64,000 nucleotides of DNA from Ectocarpus siliculosus (GCA_000310025.1 FN649758.1:1281333-1345332); one strand, 5' to 3'; positions 46,043-57,650 are shown, numbered from the stretch's first letter. Numbers and translations: made by a program. Notes: a model not told the origin generated them from the letters alone.

Positions 46043-48829
46043 TTCTTCGAGACACGCAAGGGCGGAATATGGCACACATACAACGGTGTGTCGGGAAACG
46101 ATTGCAAGCGACTTGACTACATCCTGACAAGGCAGGCACATCACGGCCGAGTTTCTAACGTGGTTGTCACCCCCCAGCCGGTTCGCCCAGTCAAAGCAGA
46201 CTCAGACCACAACATGGTAGTAGCCACCGTCAACCTCGGTGGCAGGCTTGCCCACAACCGTGCAGTCCGGACTAAACCGAAACAGCAGCAATTCAACCGA
46301 CGGGAATTGCAGTTCGAAACAGCACGAGGTGCGGTGACTGATCGGTTCCTCCTCAACCTCGACACACGACTGGACGAACGAACAACCACCGCCGCGGAAT
46401 TGGTGACCGACTTTACCAATGCTCTCCTCGAAGCAGCACGGACGACCCTAGGGGAGGAACCGCGGAGACGTCGCACGCAGGGGTGGTGTGAGACCCCAGA
46501 GACGAGAGCAGCGCTGGAGGAGGCCCTTACCACACGGCGGGAAGCGCGCCGGGCGATGAGGGGCAACTGGAACTCAGCAACGTGGAGAACTCTCAAAGCA
46601 GCGTGTAAGGGAGTGGCTACAGCAGTCGAAACGGGCATTTATGCCCACCTGGACGGATATGTGACTGAACTCGAAGCAATCTACAAAGATCGCGACATGA
46701 GAGGACTGTACCAACACCTCAAGAGATCAGTGGGCCTCAGCGGGAGACAAGCGGGGGGACAGCAGTTCGTCGCGGATGAGAACGGCGTGTTGCTCCTGAA
46801 CAGGGACGACATCCTCCAACGGTGGGCGAGATTCTTCAGCACCCTACTCAACACCAAATCCCCCACCCTGAACCCAGACATCATCGAACGAGTGACGCAG
46901 CGGCCAGCGACACGTGACAGTCAACGGTTGGGAGAGGTGCCAGATCTCGAGGAGGTGGCACGGGCAGCGAAAGGCCTCAAGAACTGGAAGGCACCCGGCC
47001 ATGACTCCCTCCCTGCCGAATTGCTCAAGATCGATGACGACGAACCCGTTGTCCTGAGACACCTCCATACCATCCTCGTCAAGGTGTGGAACGGAGGAGA
47101 TATCCCCCAAGAGTGGAAGGACGCAACCATCAAGGTACTGTACAAGAAGGGTGACCGGTCCAACTGTAACAACTACAGAGGGATTTCGCTACTATCTCAC
47201 GTAGGCAAGGTTCCCATCAAGATCATCACCAACCGTCTAAGCGCCTTCTGCGAAGCCAACAACATCCTCCCGGAGGAACAGTGCGGATTCCGACCGGGGC
47301 GATCCACCGTCGACATGCTGTTTGTCGTGCGTCGCCTCCAGGAGCTGGGGCGGAGAAAGAAAATACCGCTCTACATGTGCTTCGTCGACTTGAAGAAGGC
47401 GTATGATTCGGTGGACCGAGAGATGCTATGGAAGGTGCTGGCCAGGGCCGGGATTCCCGCGAAGCTAATCAAAGTCATCCGCCAATTCCACGATGGAATG
47501 CGGGCCCGGGTGCGCATGGACGACGGAGAACTATCGGACTGGTTCTTCGTCACACAGGGTGTGCGACAAGGATGTGTGCTATCCCCACTGCTGTTCAACA
47601 TCTTCTTCGCCGAGGTCCTCGAGGTCGTCGTTATCCGGTTCAGCGAGGATGATGTTGTTCTGCGGAATCTGGTGTGCTTGGAGGAGGGGAAGACGGAAGC
47701 GGGGGGGGGGGAGGAGACACCCCTTGACCGAGTACGGAGGGCAGTATGGGGGATGCTGTATGCCGATGATACCGGCGTCGTATCGAGGTCTGCAGAAGGA
47801 CTGGCGAGAATGATGACCATCATCGTTGAGGTGTTCGGAGAGTTCGGGCTAACGGTGTCGGAGAAGAAGACGGAGACGCTCCTGATGCGCGCGAAGGACA
47901 AGCCGACTGCAACATCACAGTCCCCCCCGCCTCCTCCTCCACCACTGACTATCGAAGCCGCGGGACAGAAATACGCCCAGACGACCGAGTTCCGGTACCT
48001 CGGTGGCCTCGTCAACGAACATGGCGACCTCACCCGGGAGATCAGCTACAGGAGCAGAGGAGCGTGGGCGTGCCTCAGGCGATATGGCCAGGAGCTCTTC
48101 GACAGACCGAAAGCGCCATTCCGACTCAAGATCCGCCTCCTCCAGGCGGAGGCGATGGAGGCACTGCTGTACGGCTGCATGACATGGTCACCACTCAGCG
48201 GCCACTATCAGACGCTGCGGTCGACACACCACCGACTGCTCCTTCGAGTTATCGGGTACAAGCGCAAGAAAGACACCTACCGGCAGCTCTCGTACGCCCG
48301 GACGCTGAAGAGGGTCGAATGCCAGAGCGTTGAAGCCACGATCCGACAACGACGCCTACTGTTCGTGGGAGCACTGGCAAGGCAGCCGGACGGGCGACTC
48401 CCGAAACGACTGATGCTCGGCGAGCTGGCGGGGGGGGAGAAGCCACGTAGGGGGGGACAGGAACAGAACTGGCCGAAGTGTGTGCTCGACGACCTGAAGG
48501 CCTTCGGGGCCGACCACGGATCTACGAAAACCGACCCAAGTTGTCTCGGAATTCCCGTACCGAAAGACACGGCACCGAAGTCAAGGTGGACGGAAGCCGC
48601 GAAGGTGGAGGGGGGAGTACCCTGGCATGCGGCGGTGCTGCAGGGAGCTGAGAGGTTCATGACCTCCTGGCACGAGAAGGAAGAAGAGGCCAGCCGACAA
48701 CGAGCGCTCAAACGAAACCACAAGCCAACAACCAATGGGGCGGGAGGGGGGCAGGAGACGGACGAGACGGCGAGGGAAGAAAGCAAACGAGAAGAGACGG
48801 ACCGAGTGGCACGACACGTGCCGGATTGA
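46043..48829 (+). CDS. LINE polyprotein: endonuclease remnant and reverse transcriptase
   Basis: An open frame of 928 codons from the insertion junction to a TGA; no native start remains. Residues 1-70 are the end of an APE-type endonuclease (RLDYILTR and SDH at about 54-56, the last catalytic block). The reverse transcriptase spans about 350-660: [40 protein letters not shown] with Asp449, [14 protein letters not shown] and the active-site YADD at 573-576. The C-terminal part has [24 protein letters not shown] and [20 protein letters not shown], common in RTE/CR1-like elements, followed by a charged tail. The frame is intact although the element lacks its 5' end, so the insertion is young. 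Exact clade is uncertain. Confidence 0.93.
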   Translation, partial: FFETRKGGIWHTYNGVSGNDCKRLDYILTRQAHHGRVSNVVVTPQPVRPVKADSDHNMVVATVNLGGRLAHNRAVRTKPKQQQFNRRELQFETARGAVTDRFLLNLDTRLDERTTTAAELVTDFTNALLEAARTTLGEEPRRRRTQGWCETPETRAALEEALTTRREARRAMRGNWNSATWRTLKAACKGVATAVETGIYAHLDGYVTELEAIYKDRDMRGLYQHLKRSVGLSGRQAGGQQFVADENGVLLLNRDDILQRWARFFSTLLNTKSPTLNPDIIERVTQRPATRDSQRLGEVPDLEEVARAAKGLKNWKAPGHDSLPAELLKIDDDEPVVLRHLHTILVKVWNGGDIPQEWKDATIKVLYKKGDRSNCNNYRGISLLSHVGKVPIKIITNRLSAFCEANNILPEEQCGFRPGRSTVDMLFVVRRLQELGRRKKIPLYMCFVDLKKAYDSVDREMLWKVLARAGIPAKLIKVIRQFHDGMRARVRMDDGELSDWFFVTQGVRQGCVLSPLLFNIFFAEVLEVVVIRFSEDDVVLRNLVCLEEGKTEAGGGEETPLDRVRRAVWGMLYADDTGVVSRSAEGLARMMTIIVEVFGEFGLTVSEKKTETLLMRAKDKPTATSQSPPPPPPPLTIEAAGQKYAQTTEFRYLGGLVNEHGDLTREISYRSRGAWACLRRYGQELFDRPKAPFRLKIRLLQAEAMEALLYGCMTWSPLSGHYQTLRSTHHRLLLRVIGYKRKKDTYRQLSYARTLKRVECQSVEATIRQRRLLFVGALARQPDGRLPKRLMLGELAGGEKPRRGGQEQNWPKCVLDDLKAFGADHGSTKTDPSCLGIPVPKDTAPKSRWTEAAKVEGGVPWHAAVLQGAERFMTSWHEKEEEASRQRALKRNHKPTTNGAGGGQETDETAREESKREETDRVARHVPD

Positions 48830-49513
48830 TTTTCTTTTCGCCAATTCCCCCCCCCGCAACGCTGCACCATTGCACCAACCCCGTAGTAGTGATTTCGTAC
48901 CACTACAATGTATCGCTGGTTGGTGGCCATGTTTGCGTGTTTGCTTGTTCGTTAGTGGTCTCTCCACCGTGTGCCTTGTTCTGCCTCATACTTCCTGTTA
49001 TTTTCGGCCTGGTCCCTCTTTGTCCTCGCCCTTGTTTTCATTTTTTCATTTTATTTTCATTTATTTTCTCTTCTCCTTACGGTTTCCATTTTTATTTTTT
49101 TCTCCTTTTTTTTCTCTTTGTCCTTTTTTTTCTCTCTTTTTTTCTCTCTTTTTTTCTCTCTTTTTCTGTGCCAGATGGACTTGTCTCTGCTTGCGTTGTG
49201 AAGTACCAAGATTGAACCAAGGGAGTGTGCCTCTTTCTCTCCGGCCCATGATAGATAGTGACTGCTAATCTCAGTTGATACCCCGCATAGCGTGAAGAGG
49301 GAGCGGAGGATCCCAGAATATCTGTCGTTGATTTCTATTGACTTGCGGACCCCTCGGGGCCAGTTTATTTGAGTGTACCTTTTTAGGGTAAGTTAACCTG
49401 TGACCACGGGAATCGACCGCGTCGAGTGTTGGATCAGTACGGACATACGAAGGTACTGGGTAGAGAGAGATCGGAACGGTTTTTAATGTGAAGACAACAA
49501 CAACAACAACAAC
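46043..49513 (+). mobile_element. 5'-truncated non-LTR retrotransposon (LINE), CAA tail, 6-bp TSD
   Basis: A 3.47-kb LINE sits in the right palindrome arm between two copies of AATCAG (46037-46042 and 49514-49519). It starts abruptly within the endonuclease coding region, which is typical of 5' truncation during target-primed reverse transcription. It ends in a T/C-rich 3' UTR, TTTTTAATGTGAAGAC and a (CAA)n tail of about 21 bp. The tail makes the exact 3' boundary and the TSD length (6 or 7 bp) ambiguous. Confidence 0.92.
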
Positions 49514-49598
49514 AATCAGAGGGCGATTATTTTTCTTTTTTTTATCTTTTTCGCGATAATTTTCTGATAATCTCTCAGCCCTGATTTTTAGGTGCGTG
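49514..49598. repeat. outer end of the right palindrome arm
   Basis: Reverse-complementary to 42477-42547: AATCAGAGGGCG, a T-rich tract, TTTTTCGCGATAATTT and CCTGATTTTTAGGTGCGTG. It proves that the LINE inserted into a pre-existing arm. It is more diverged from its partner than the inner arms are, with a ~12-bp extra piece and variable A/T runs. Confidence 0.85.
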
Positions 49599-49768
49599 TT
49601 GTTGTTGTTGTTGTTGTTTTTGTTGTTGTCTTCACATTAAAAACCGTTCCGATCTCTCTCTACCCAGTACCTTCGTATGTCCGTACTGATCCAACACTCG
49701 ACGCGGTCGATTCCCGTGGTCACAGGTTAACTTACCCTAAAAAGGTACACTCAAATAAACTGGCCCCG
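49599..49768 (-). mobile_element. short 5'-truncated LINE copy abutting the palindrome
   Basis: Immediately after the arm end a (GTT)n tract and the reverse complement of the LINE 3' terminus follow, up to about GGCCCCGAG at 49768. It is an independent, reverse-oriented insertion of the same LINE family, only about 170 bp long, at the very boundary of the palindromic unit. Confidence 0.85.
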
Positions 49769-50094
49769 AGGGTGTATTTACGCGCAAACCACAGACCTCG
49801 TTTCAAACGAAACAGCTACTGTAAATCAGGTCGATATTATCAGCCCTGATAACACCCCAAGGTGCGAGCAGCAACGCCTATTTTTTCTGTCAGCTACGGG
49901 GAATAGCTGCTTCATTCAGTGGGTCCTTTCGGGGTGGTGCATCAAAATCGTGAAGATGACCTCGATATCGCTGCAGAAAACTGGTGCACACACAGCAACC
50001 GGAACCGCCAGGGTAGCAACTGGACTTCATGCACCCCACCTGAAGGAAACCCCCATCCCTAAAACAAACAAAAACAAAATCAGCCTTCCACCTT
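49769..50094. other. intergenic, no gene recognised
   Basis: No motif-bearing open frame or repeat was seen between the LINE fragment and the ankyrin-gene fragment. Confidence 0.4.
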
Positions 50095-50300
50095 TACAGG
50101 AAGCCAACGATCGTCCGGAAAATATCGTCATCGTCCAGCTCCACCACCCGTGCCATCAACCCCTCAAACCCGCCCCTGCGCCCACACTAACACCCCCGCG
50201 CCCACGACCGGCATGCGTCCGGGCTCTAGCCCTGCCGCCTCTTCCCCTCCGACTTGTGCTCTTCACTTTCCCGGGCAAAGTGCGGCACATGACGACGTGG
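50095..50300 (-). pseudogene. 3' fragment of an ankyrin-family gene
   Basis: On the minus strand this matches the last part of the ankyrin gene at 52878-54350. It encodes a tail like VVELDDDDIFRTIVGFL preceded by the Gly/Arg-rich linker, now out of frame in places. Nucleotide similarity runs about 200 bp. No ankyrin repeats remain. It lies in the same orientation as the intact gene 2.6 kb away, so it may be the remnant of a tandem duplication. Confidence 0.7.
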
Positions 50301-52877
50301 GGTACGTGGTCGCTCTTGCAAGAGACTGGGTGTTCATCATGTACCTATCCGGCGTGTGGTTGTTGGCGACGTTGTTATTGATATTGATGCGGAAAATATG
50401 TCGTGAACATTGGCTCGAGAAGCTCCAACTTGCGGTCATGAAGCGGTGCAGGAACACCTGCGCCTGTCCTGCGCTTACGGTTCGAAATGATGCTGTGCGC
50501 TGTGACGTGTTGTTGCATGCGCGCGATAATATGTTGCTTGTAGGCCAAACGTTCCGAATCGACCTGGTCAGCAACTAACTTCACACACAACGTGTTGGCA
50601 TTGTCCTGTGTCCAGAGCTACAACGAGTAGCTAGTTCCATGTTTGGGATACGTTTGCGCATCAACGACGGGTACTGATGATGATGGCATGCACTGTATAT
50701 GTAGTTGTCGTGTGCTGTCCGCAGAGTCTGGAACCCGCGGTAGCGGGCGACAAAAAAAAAAGCCGAAAACCTGCAACTAACTTGTCATCGTGCGCGAATG
50801 GAGTTTTTTACGTTTCGCAGAGTCTGAAGGCCGTTCCTCTCCCCCCTTCTCGCCACGAGACAGAAGAGAAAAATACTATTAATAGAGCCTTGTTGCTTCC
50901 GCATGCTTGCCTACCATGCCGCTGATGATGACCTACCGCATTGTCCTCGCTGGCGTGAACCATCAGGGTGAGGGAGACGACGGAAAAGACGCCTGCTGAT
51001 GGGTGGCAAAAAAGTACCTTCCTTGTGAGGGCAGTGGGAGAAAGAAATGTTAGGTTACTACTGTTGTTGGCCACGAACCAAAGGAAACCTTCGTGTCAGT
51101 TTCCGGGAGGCACAAGGATGTTATAGGCTGGCTACGGTGGTTTATACCTTTGCTTTTCCCCGTTGGCTGTTGGGGCTCATGTTGTTGTTGCTACGGCTGC
51201 TGCTGCTGCTGCAGTATAGTGTCTTCCTTCTTACAATCCATTCCGACCTATCTACGCTCAGATTTACTCCAATGTATCCGTCATCATGTCTAAAAGGCTA
51301 ACTACCAAAAAAGGGACATGAAGAAAGAGACCCAACAAGCGAAGGCGGCACCCCCCATGTACATTCCGAGTCACCGTGCTCACCAAACCTCTCCATGTCG
51401 GAAGAGGTTCATAAAAAAAAAAGTATTATTAAATAGGTCCCCTGTCCAGTCTCGAGTCTCCCTTCATTTACAATACCCCGAATGCCAAAAGCCAAACAAC
51501 CCCTCACCAATAACAGGTACGTGCTAATACGTGTCCTCTCTACAATGATTAAGTGCAAGACCAGAGTAATCTAGGTGGAGGATGAGCAGCAAGCGAACAC
51601 AAAGCAACCTTCATAGCTGTGTAACCCAGGCATTCCCCCGTGCAAGTGGTAACTGCGGCCACCAAACCAATTGTCACGTCCGTGACTCTAGTGAAGCGCT
51701 TGCCTTCTTTTCTTTTTTCCCGGGCTAACTCGATGGCATTGTTTTCTCCGCGTGTAGTACAATATAATCGAAGGTTGACCACGTACCACTTTGGGTGATT
51801 CGACAGACAGCAAAAATCAAGGCGAGACCGCTCTGTCACTAAAAACACATTTGCCCAGGCACCCAGGCTTGGACTCGCATGTTTACTCAAATGTCAAGTA
51901 CCCTAGTTGGTGCTGTGTAGCTTACGCGCCACTAGCTCGAGCCGATGGACACCCTTCAGGGTCTAGGTCAGCCAACCAACAACGATTGAAAGAAAAGTTA
52001 AAAATACCAAACCCGTTGTCACCAAAGAAACAGACACGTCAGCAATTCGTCCAATCAACTTCCCTCGGCAACATATTTCGACGGGAACGTTTACAACCAC
52101 GTCATTAGCAACGGGTGACGGAATATTTTCCCACCCCTATTGGTCCAACAACAGGCTCTGTAGTCCAGGATTGAACATCTGAACGATTGCAGCGTTTGCC
52201 CGGACTCTTGGATAACTATTTCCCCGATTTCTGGACGTAAAAACGACGTAGACGCTGAGACGTGACCATCAAACGCCGTGAACTGGACAACTCTAGTTTT
52301 TCCCAAAAACGACCGTTGCGTTACTATCCAGCCCAATCTCCCGTTGGGGTACTCAAACTCTTCACTTCTACCCTCCACAACAACTCTTTGAGGCCAAACG
52401 GCACCAAATCTACCACAAGAAGTATTGTGAGGAGGATATCGAACAACATGCCTCGCATCTTGGGAGGGCGTAACAAGACATACTCTGGTCAGAGCGAACT
52501 GCCAAAAGCAGGCGCCTTCGAACAGCAGAGCTCCCTCATCTTCCGTGGCTCGCTCCCCTGAAAGCATGTGCTCGTCTCGATGTAGCGGTAGAAAGGGGTG
52601 AAACGGCGGCAATTGACGTGTCTAAACACGCTCCCCGCATTCCCCCTGTTACATCGCAGAACACATGCCCCGCCTGTGACAAGAAAAAAGACGGTAATCA
52701 AACCAAGGCAAAGGATACGTATCGTGGTCGCGCTTTCAACCGAGGTGATGGAAGAGGGTCCACACGCCACGAGTCGATGGCGGCTTTCAACCACGATGAA
52801 TCCTGAAAATATGTCGTGGCCATCATCGTTGTCGTTTCGCGGCTGCTGTCCCTACCAAGAAACAAGCCTCTCACCTT
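50301..52877. other. intergenic, only unsupported frames
   Basis: Two minus-strand frames (51549-51890 and 52091-52612) have somewhat protein-like composition, but no motif, start context or splice junction supports them. Frames of this length also occur by chance here. CTG/TTG triplet tracts lie at about 51180-51215. Confidence 0.4.
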
Positions 52878-54350
52878 TCACAGGAATGTGACGATCGCCC
52901 GGAAAACTTCATCATCCTCCAGCTCCACCACGCGCGCCAGTAAATTGCCGTTCCTGCCACCTCGGCTCGCACTACGACCTCCACGCCCACGGCCGGCACC
53001 GGTCCGGGCTCTAGCCCTGCCACCTCTTCCCCCCCGACCTGTGCCTGCCATCTTCTGAGGGAAAGCCCGACACATGACCAACATGCCTCGGGAACGCCAT
53101 GACCTGTCTGCTGGAGCGTTGGCCAGCTTTTGCCGCACCCGCCGGCTCAAGGACGAACGCCCAGAAACTAGGGCTTTGGGAGTGCGGCCATCGTGGTCGG
53201 TGGTCGTTTCGTCCGCGTCCCATCTCAGCAAAAGGTCGGCTGCTTCCACCGATCCGAAGGAAAAGGAGGTCTTGCCCACCATGTGTAGGGGAGTCAGGCC
53301 GTTGTCAGATTCTGCGTCGACGTTAGCTCCGTTACGTAGCAGTGCGGCCATAGCAACACAATTGTGGAAGTAGGCGGCGACATGAAGAAGCGTGATTCCG
53401 ACGAAAGAGTTAATGCCACCGATCTTGTCCTTCAAGTGAACGCTCGAACTGCTCGCTTCAAGATCCGCCCCGGCCTCAACAAGAACATCGATCTCCGCCG
53501 ATGCGTCGAAGTCGGCAGCCCAGTGCAGTGCTGTGAAGCCAAGATCATCGGGCGAATTGACGTTTGCGCCATGCTGAAGCAGAACCCTCATCGTCGCCAG
53601 ACTGCGCCCTACTGCCAAGAACAGCGGTGAGTATATTTTGGATTTGCCGAATCGGACGTTTGGGTCAGCACCCGCCGTCAAAAGAGCCTCTGCAACGGTG
53701 AGTCGATCACACTCCACCGCCACGTGGAGCGGATACTTTCCTTCGCGGTTGGGCCGGTCGACACGAGCCCCCGTGCGCAAGATCGTGGACACGAACTTGT
53801 CGTCGTCATGAGCGGCAGCAAAGTGGAGGGGGGTGTCACCGATGACATCCTTCGCTTTGAGGTTGGCTCCCCCAATAATTGCATCTCCGGCGAGCTGCAG
53901 GTGCCCCCCTCGAATTGCGTAGTGTAGGGCGCTGCGCTTCTCGGTATCGAGCAAACTTGTGTCTGAGCCGGCGACCATCAGCGCCCTTGCCGCGCCAGTG
54001 TGGCCCCCAATAAGCGCCCGGTGGAGTGCAGTCCTGTCTTGATCGCCAGAGGCAACGTCTATTTCCTCCAGGCCTCCTTTCCCCAACAAAGTCGACACCA
54101 CCTCCTCGTTACCTCCCTCGGCCGCCGCCTGAAGCAGAGTACGGTCGTTACAACCCTCCCAGCCTGACCCACCGTTCGCCCCGGCTTTCAGCAGGGTCAA
54201 GGCGAGATCCTTGTCGCCCTCGGCCACAGCGTGCTCCAGCGGGGCTCGAAGCCATTCCGACCATTGCGCCGACGTCGCCTTCTCCGATACCAGCTTGAAC
54301 AACCTCTTCTCCAGACCCTTCAAGGCTGTGCGGTCCTCTTTGGCTGCCAT
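52878..54350 (-). CDS. ankyrin repeat protein with RG-rich C-terminal linker
   Basis: Single-exon gene of 490 residues from the ATG at 54350 (a GTG nine codons upstream is not a likely eukaryotic start). Residues 1-60 are an N-terminal helical region (LFKLVSEKATSAQWSEWL). About nine ankyrin repeats follow to residue 385 or so, with the usual cores DRTALHRALIGGH, RSALHYAIRGGH, GDTPLHFAAAH, GKYPLHVAVE, GFTALHWAADF and GLTPLHMV. Then comes a conserved-looking module (RRVRQKLANAPADRSWRSRG), a Gly/Arg-rich linker of about 40 residues and the terminal LARVVELEDDEVFRAIVTFL. No signal peptide or membrane segment, so it is probably cytosolic or nuclear and binds protein partners. Two broken relatives occur at 50095 and 62324. 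The terminal module recalls multi-copy ankyrin families of brown algae; that is from memory and should be checked. Confidence 0.88.
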   Translation of the reverse strand: MAAKEDRTALKGLEKRLFKLVSEKATSAQWSEWLRAPLEHAVAEGDKDLALTLLKAGANGGSGWEGCNDRTLLQAAAEGGNEEVVSTLLGKGGLEEIDVASGDQDRTALHRALIGGHTGAARALMVAGSDTSLLDTEKRSALHYAIRGGHLQLAGDAIIGGANLKAKDVIGDTPLHFAAAHDDDKFVSTILRTGARVDRPNREGKYPLHVAVECDRLTVAEALLTAGADPNVRFGKSKIYSPLFLAVGRSLATMRVLLQHGANVNSPDDLGFTALHWAADFDASAEIDVLVEAGADLEASSSSVHLKDKIGGINSFVGITLLHVAAYFHNCVAMAALLRNGANVDAESDNGLTPLHMVGKTSFSFGSVEAADLLLRWDADETTTDHDGRTPKALVSGRSSLSRRVRQKLANAPADRSWRSRGMLVMCRAFPQKMAGTGRGGRGGRARARTGAGRGRGGRSASRGGRNGNLLARVVELEDDEVFRAIVTFL

Positions 54351-54723
54351 GGATCCAACACAAGCAGTTTTCCCCACAGTGGTATCGCTCCGCGAACGCT
54401 TCGAAACAAGTCACCTCTTGCTGGCCGTGCTGCCGTCATTGCCGTCGCGGAGCCTTCGTTGCCGTCGAGGATCTGCCACAAATATGGAGCACGCAGCAGC
54501 ATGGAGCCAATCACTATGCACGAAACCTGCTTATATGTCGCTGCATTACGTTTTCATGTACCTAAGACAAGCACACGCATGAGCCGCCTAGCAAGCAGGA
54601 CAGATTCAGTCAAGCAAAAGAACGTCGACACACTCGTGTTGTCACCAGTGCCTGGTTCACAATGCCGAGACTCCGCCAGGTGCAACGAATGGTTGTTAAA
54701 TTAGCTGGCTGTCAGTATATCTA

Positions 54724-54906
54724 AGTAGGGGAAACGATTGGCTCCCAATGGGGCGGGCGGCTAGCATGCATGATATAGGTGCGACGGTTTGATAGGCAGA
54801 GAAAGCAGAGGCTAGGGGGAACAATTGGCCCCCCGCCCCCCAATGGGGCGGGCGGACAGCATGCATGATATGGGTGCGGCGGTTTGATAGGCAGAGGAAG
54901 CAGAGG
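54724..54906. repeat. tandem duplication, two ~95-bp units
   Basis: CCAATGGGGCGGGCGG followed by AGCATGCATGATAT occurs at 54745 and 54840, and the units run to GCAGAGG. The CCAATGGGG core is shared with short segments elsewhere in the window. Non-coding. Confidence 0.85.
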
Positions 54907-55506
54907 TGATGATGACATCGGGAAGAAGGGTAAACGAAGTCGGCTTAGACGGTGTGAGGTCCACGCGTCTGTTCCGAAGATGATCAGTGGTCTCAAAAAA
55001 AAAGAGTGACATCGAAAGGAATTTTCGTGGAAAGGTATATATGCCCGATCACCGAATGTAAAGCGGACCGAAGACGGGGGTGGGAAATGTTGTGACGAGG
55101 GAACGGGGAAAAGACGGCGCCGTATGGAAGCGAGATAAGGTAAGGTGCCGTTGTCACCGGCTTCCCTGTCGACGTGGTGTAATTGGCAGTGGTGTACCCG
55201 CCCGTGCGTGTGGTGGCTGTGGGGCCGCCGGCAGCGAAGTCCGGCAGAATCGAAGTCTGTATGCACCGCAACATATGGTAGTGTTTAGAATAGAATGTCT
55301 TAGGTGCAACAGGTATACGCGCATTCGCTAGTGCACAGCACGCCGAAGTGTTGCAGTGGTTCTTAGTGAACGTAGAGGAAGTACACACATGTGTGCACCG
55401 TCCTGGCAAGCGTACTTGCATGGCGTCCATTTGTTTGAAAGTGACTGATGCACATAGCAGATGAAAAAAGGCAGCCTGGACGGTCTGCATTATATGTAGG
55501 GACGGG
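54907..55506. other. intergenic, no gene recognised
   Basis: No supported frame or repeat before the LTR-like sequence at 55507. Confidence 0.4.
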
Positions 55507-55713
55507 TGTGTCCATTGGTAGGTTTGGATACTCCGATGGGACTGTACTAGAGGGTATCGCAGATAGGAACTGACAGCACCCTTGTTTGGGTTTATTGTTG
55601 ATTCACGGGGCCCGGGTCTGTTGGGGTGCTTGCTGCGTGCTCACTTTCTCTTCCGCCGCCTTGCCTCAGAGTCTTGATCTCGTCTGCTGTCCTATTTGCA
55701 TCTTCAACACACA
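55507..55713 (+). repeat. LTR-like direct repeat, 5' copy
   Basis: A 207-bp segment starting TGTGTCCATT and ending CAACACACA is repeated at 58510-58728. The TG...CA termini and the gag-like sequence between the copies suggest LTRs. Neither a primer-binding site nor a clean target duplication could be recognised. Confidence 0.65.
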
Positions 55714-55763
55714 AGGTAAGAACACTCTGTAGAGTGTATCTCTCCAGGGAACCCGTGCTGGAG

Positions 55764-57178
55764 ATGAGTGGCGCCGATGCTGCAGGCCAGCTTGCCGACG
55801 TCACCACGAGTGTGCAGGACATGGCCGACGACTTGGAGGGGACAGTTTCAAGCCTTCCGGGCCAAGTACAGGAGCTGGCCGACCTGCTCCGAGCCGCCCT
55901 AGCAAAGGGTGAAGGAGGGGGAGTCCGGCGGCGCTGGGGTGGGCGCCGTCGTTACGGGCGCTTCGTCCACCCGCGGCACCCAGGAGGGGGGGGCGCGAAA
56001 CGAGGGAATCGCGCCGCCCTCAACACAGCAGCAAGAAATGGGGAGACGCTCCAGACCGGGAAACAACCCGGTGGTGTCAAGAATCCCTGCTGGAGTAGGT
56101 CCGGTGTTTGGACCGGGTGAGACAACAGCGACGTACGGTGGTGGTCTTGGTGGCATCAGTGGACAAGGAGACGGTTTTTCCCAGCCATACAAAAAAACGC
56201 GCGTGTCGGTAATCGCGCCGCGTCTCGAAGGCGACCACGCGTACTATACGTGGAGGAGGGCGTTTCTCCAACCAGCTATTTAAGACGATTGGCATGGATG
56301 GTCAATTTGTAGGGGACACAGAACGCCAGGCGCCCGTTGGGGACATGGAGAAACCGAAGCTGCGTTGCTGACGGAAGGGTACCCAGAGGCAGAAATCCAC
56401 CGCTTCCAAATCCTGTCTTCAGCCCTTGTGAGGGAATTAGACAAGGCAATCTTCGTCGGATGCGTGACGTCCAAACAGGCCCTGGGTGAACCAGACAACG
56501 TGCACAACCCGGAGTCGCAGGTCGCCACACAGGAGCAGCTCAACAAGTTGCAAAACTTCGCAATGCCGACCGACAAACACTCAACTGAATCGCTCATCGC
56601 CATGGAGCAACTCCCAAGTCGCCTGAACGACAAGGGGGGCGGAGTTGAGACCCCTTACGTTCTGTCGCTCTTCCTCACGGACCTACCAGCCAAGTTCAAC
56701 CACACCAAACTGACCCTGCAGTCCGCCCCGACTCTGGGTCGGGGCAAGATCATCCACGTGGTGGACTCGCAGCACTCCAGCATCAGGCAGGGGAAGAGCC
56801 ATCGGATCTGCAACCGCAAACATCACAATTCGGTCGAGCAGGCATTCATCGCGAGCGACAGCAATGGCGGTGGCGGAAGAGCTGGTCGTAACCGCGGCCG
56901 CGGCCGCGCGGTGACGCCGTGGCGACGGCAACCGCGGCGGCGGCGGTGACGACGGCAACGGCAGGGGCCGGTGATACCGGTGCTTGCCAGTCGTTCTCGT
57001 GCACTACTAGCCGAATTCATGCCCCAGTGCATTAACTGCGACGGATTTGGACACGACAAGAGCAAGGACCCGTCGGCGAAGGACGAGGAGGCAGTCCTGG
57101 CGATCATGGTGGCAAGCGATGACGAGGAGCTGGATGTGGCACGAGAGGCCTTGCAAGAAGGGGAGGGGGAAAGACACT
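55764..57178 (+). pseudogene. copia-like gag relic, no pol
   Basis: A gag-like reading begins at ATG 55764 and changes frame at least twice (near 55910 and 56285) with stops. The N-terminal piece contains VTTSVQDMADDLEGTVSSL. The middle has APRLEGDHAYYTWRRAF. The main piece, 56350-56950, reads LSSALVRELDKAIFVGC and PYVLSLFLTDLPAKFNHTKL, the region of copia-type Gag (UBN2-like). A zinc knuckle follows at about 57020 (CINCDGFGHDK) whose last Cys is replaced by Asp. No protease, integrase or reverse transcriptase is found before the 3' LTR-like repeat. It is a decayed or non-autonomous element. Confidence 0.6.
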
Positions 57179-57299
57179 AAAGCCACGCGGGTCACCGCGC
57201 GCGCTCCATCTACACACAGCACCAGCAGGAGGAGATGGTGGAGATGGCCACCATAGCAGCAGCGTGGGACGGTCGAGTCACAGAAAACGGCCGAAAGGC

Positions 57300-57650
57300 C
57301 GTGTGCCAATAGCCAAGACGGAAGGGGTGTGGGGGGAGAGAATTCAGAGGACACGGCGGGATGGCCACGGCGGGACGGCCGTGTGCCCATAGCCGCGACG
57401 GGAGGGGCGCGGGAGGGCCACAATCAATGCAGCCCCATGGCGCTTCCGAAGGGGCGTGGGGGGGAGGCAAATGTTAGCCCCTTGGCGCATCGAATAGGGC
57501 GTGAGGGGGAGAAAAACAAAGCAGCCCCGTGGTGCGTCGGAAGGGGCGTGGGGTGGGGCAACATGCATCGTGGCGCTAAAACGGGAACTCCCTTCCTGGC
57601 GAGGCTACACGCCGGAAGGAGCGCTTGGAGGGGAGCAACATACATCATAG
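57300..57650. repeat. GC-rich degenerate minisatellite
   Basis: A unit of roughly 60-66 bp recurs four to five times, marked by (G)AAGGGGCGTGGGG and a CAGCCCC-GTGGCGC half. Copies are diverged. It lies between the gag relic and the 3' LTR-like repeat, where pol would be expected. Open frames across it are Pro/Ala-rich artefacts. Confidence 0.65.

Noticed and set aside
52091-52612. 173-codon minus-strand frame
   Set aside because: Reasonable composition but the frame begins at TTG, no motif was recognised, and no splice partner was found.
56683-57470. Pro-rich frames on the minus strand
   Set aside because: Created by GC-rich gag C-terminus and minisatellite; low complexity.
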